From positions 1 to 5,883 of the forward strand of contig JAKPOE010000209.1 of assembly GCA_029548025.1 (NCBI GenBank): 5,883 bases of DNA, read 5' to 3'. This document shows positions 5,676 through 5,883 of this stretch, piece after piece (within the stretch, counting starts at the first letter, position 1; the number at the start of each line of letters is the position of its first letter). This stretch comes from Spirochaetota bacterium. GTDB lineage: Bacteria > Spirochaetota > UBA4802 > UB4802. The translations under genes were made by a program, and so were the position numbers. Under the pieces are notes generated by a model. The model ran no database searches. It saw only the letters and a program-made list of their open reading frames with translations, and was not told where the DNA came from.

Positions 5676-5769
5676 TTGTTTTTTTGCCGGTAAAAAAAGG
5701 AGTGGTTTTCATTTATTGTTAAAGCGGTGGCACATCTACAGGCAGTGTACTGATACTGAGTAACTATCG
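5660..5769. repeat. 11-base inverted repeat, arms 88 bases apart
   Basis: CGATAGTTACT (5660-5670) and its exact complement AGTAACTATCG (5759-5769) enclose 88 bases without a gene. The arms could be paired operator sites for a looping regulator of proA, or termini of a tiny decayed element. No flanking target duplication is seen (GTAC on the left, CCCA on the right). Confidence 0.45.
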
Positions 5770-5828
5770 CCCAAAAAAAATAAGCCGTAGTAATTTGCAT
5801 TGAGAAAAAATAATGCATGGTAGATTGC

Positions 5829-5854
5829 ACCACTACATAGTGATGGTTTTTTTT
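5829..5854 (+). terminator. Weak intrinsic-terminator-like dyad with T8
   Basis: CACTA (5831-5835) and TAGTG (5838-5842) form a short dyad, followed four bases later by eight T (5847-5854). The stem is short, the loop only two bases, and no plus-strand gene lies upstream within reach, so this is a marginal call. Confidence 0.2.
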
Positions 5855-5883
5855 AAATATGTATCCATGAGCAAGGTAAACAT

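Larger units (their letters stand above)
5616..5883. other. Non-coding region upstream of proA
   Basis: No supported gene is seen in these 268 bases. The region includes a weak proA promoter candidate, an 11-base inverted repeat pair (5660-5769), several A and T runs, a six-base stem TGCATT/AATGCA (5796-5801 with 5812-5817), and a dyad followed by eight T (5831-5854). A perfect TATAAT on the plus strand (5643-5648) has no matching -35. Confidence 0.6.

Noticed and set aside
5679..5698. T7 and A7 runs around GCCGGT as a terminator
   Set aside because: The stem would be only A-T pairs, and no G+C-rich stem precedes a T-run on either strand, so it does not fit an intrinsic terminator.
5672..5882. 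A minus-strand frame open from the window edge for about 70 codons
   Set aside because: It overlaps the proA upstream region and the inverted repeat, its composition (runs of Tyr, Phe, Asn, Lys) looks like translated AT-rich spacer, and no start or ribosome site is visible. It could only be revived if sequence beyond the window continued it.
5867..5883. ATG at 5867 as the start of a plus-strand gene running off the window
   Set aside because: It is preceded by T and A runs with no Shine-Dalgarno, and only five full codons are visible.
1..5883. A CRISPR array, tRNA, transposase, or toxin-antitoxin pair
   Set aside because: No regularly spaced repeats, cloverleaf, transposase motifs or two-gene toxin module could be found. 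The first gene has an antitoxin-like look but no partner.

Overview
This is an AT-rich window (under 40% G+C by eye) with five protein-coding genes. The organism is most likely a spirochaete or a close relative. The first gene resembles the DUF1564 proteins that are multi-copy in Leptospira, and the chemoreceptor is a six-helix, HAMP-less type compatible with that group. This assignment is inferred from protein character only. I see no rRNA, tRNA, CRISPR array, transposase or phage gene.

Layout. A TTG-started gene for a small DUF1564-like protein lies at 81-548 (+). A short spacer holds a strong sigma70-type promoter (654-683) for a short-chain dehydrogenase of the SDR16C type (HSD17B11/RDH10-like) at 707-1522 (+). 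Facing it, two bases away, is a gene for an unrecognised membrane-anchored protein of 227 residues at 1525-2208 (-), with its own strong promoter at 2340-2368 (-). A 566-base non-coding region (2209-2774) follows, holding that promoter and two adjacent palindromic hairpins that look like degenerate intergenic dispersed repeats. Next is a six-transmembrane methyl-accepting chemotaxis protein at 2775-4319 (+). Its stop codon directly touches the stop codon of proA (gamma-glutamyl phosphate reductase, proline synthesis) at 4320-5615 (-). The last 268 bases are non-coding and carry a widely spaced 11-base inverted repeat upstream of proA.

How the genes relate. The most interesting signal is regulatory. 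The dehydrogenase and the 227-residue protein are convergent, so their promoters lie about 1.7 kb apart. Each promoter nevertheless carries a copy of a 16-base motif, TTGGACARTCAAYCAW, placed 14 and 12 bases upstream of a perfect TTGACA -35 box. This suggests that one regulator controls both genes as a unit, which would tie the unknown protein to the dehydrogenase's probable lipid, alcohol or sterol-type chemistry. The chemoreceptor and proA look unrelated to that pair. I found no complete new defence or mobile system here.
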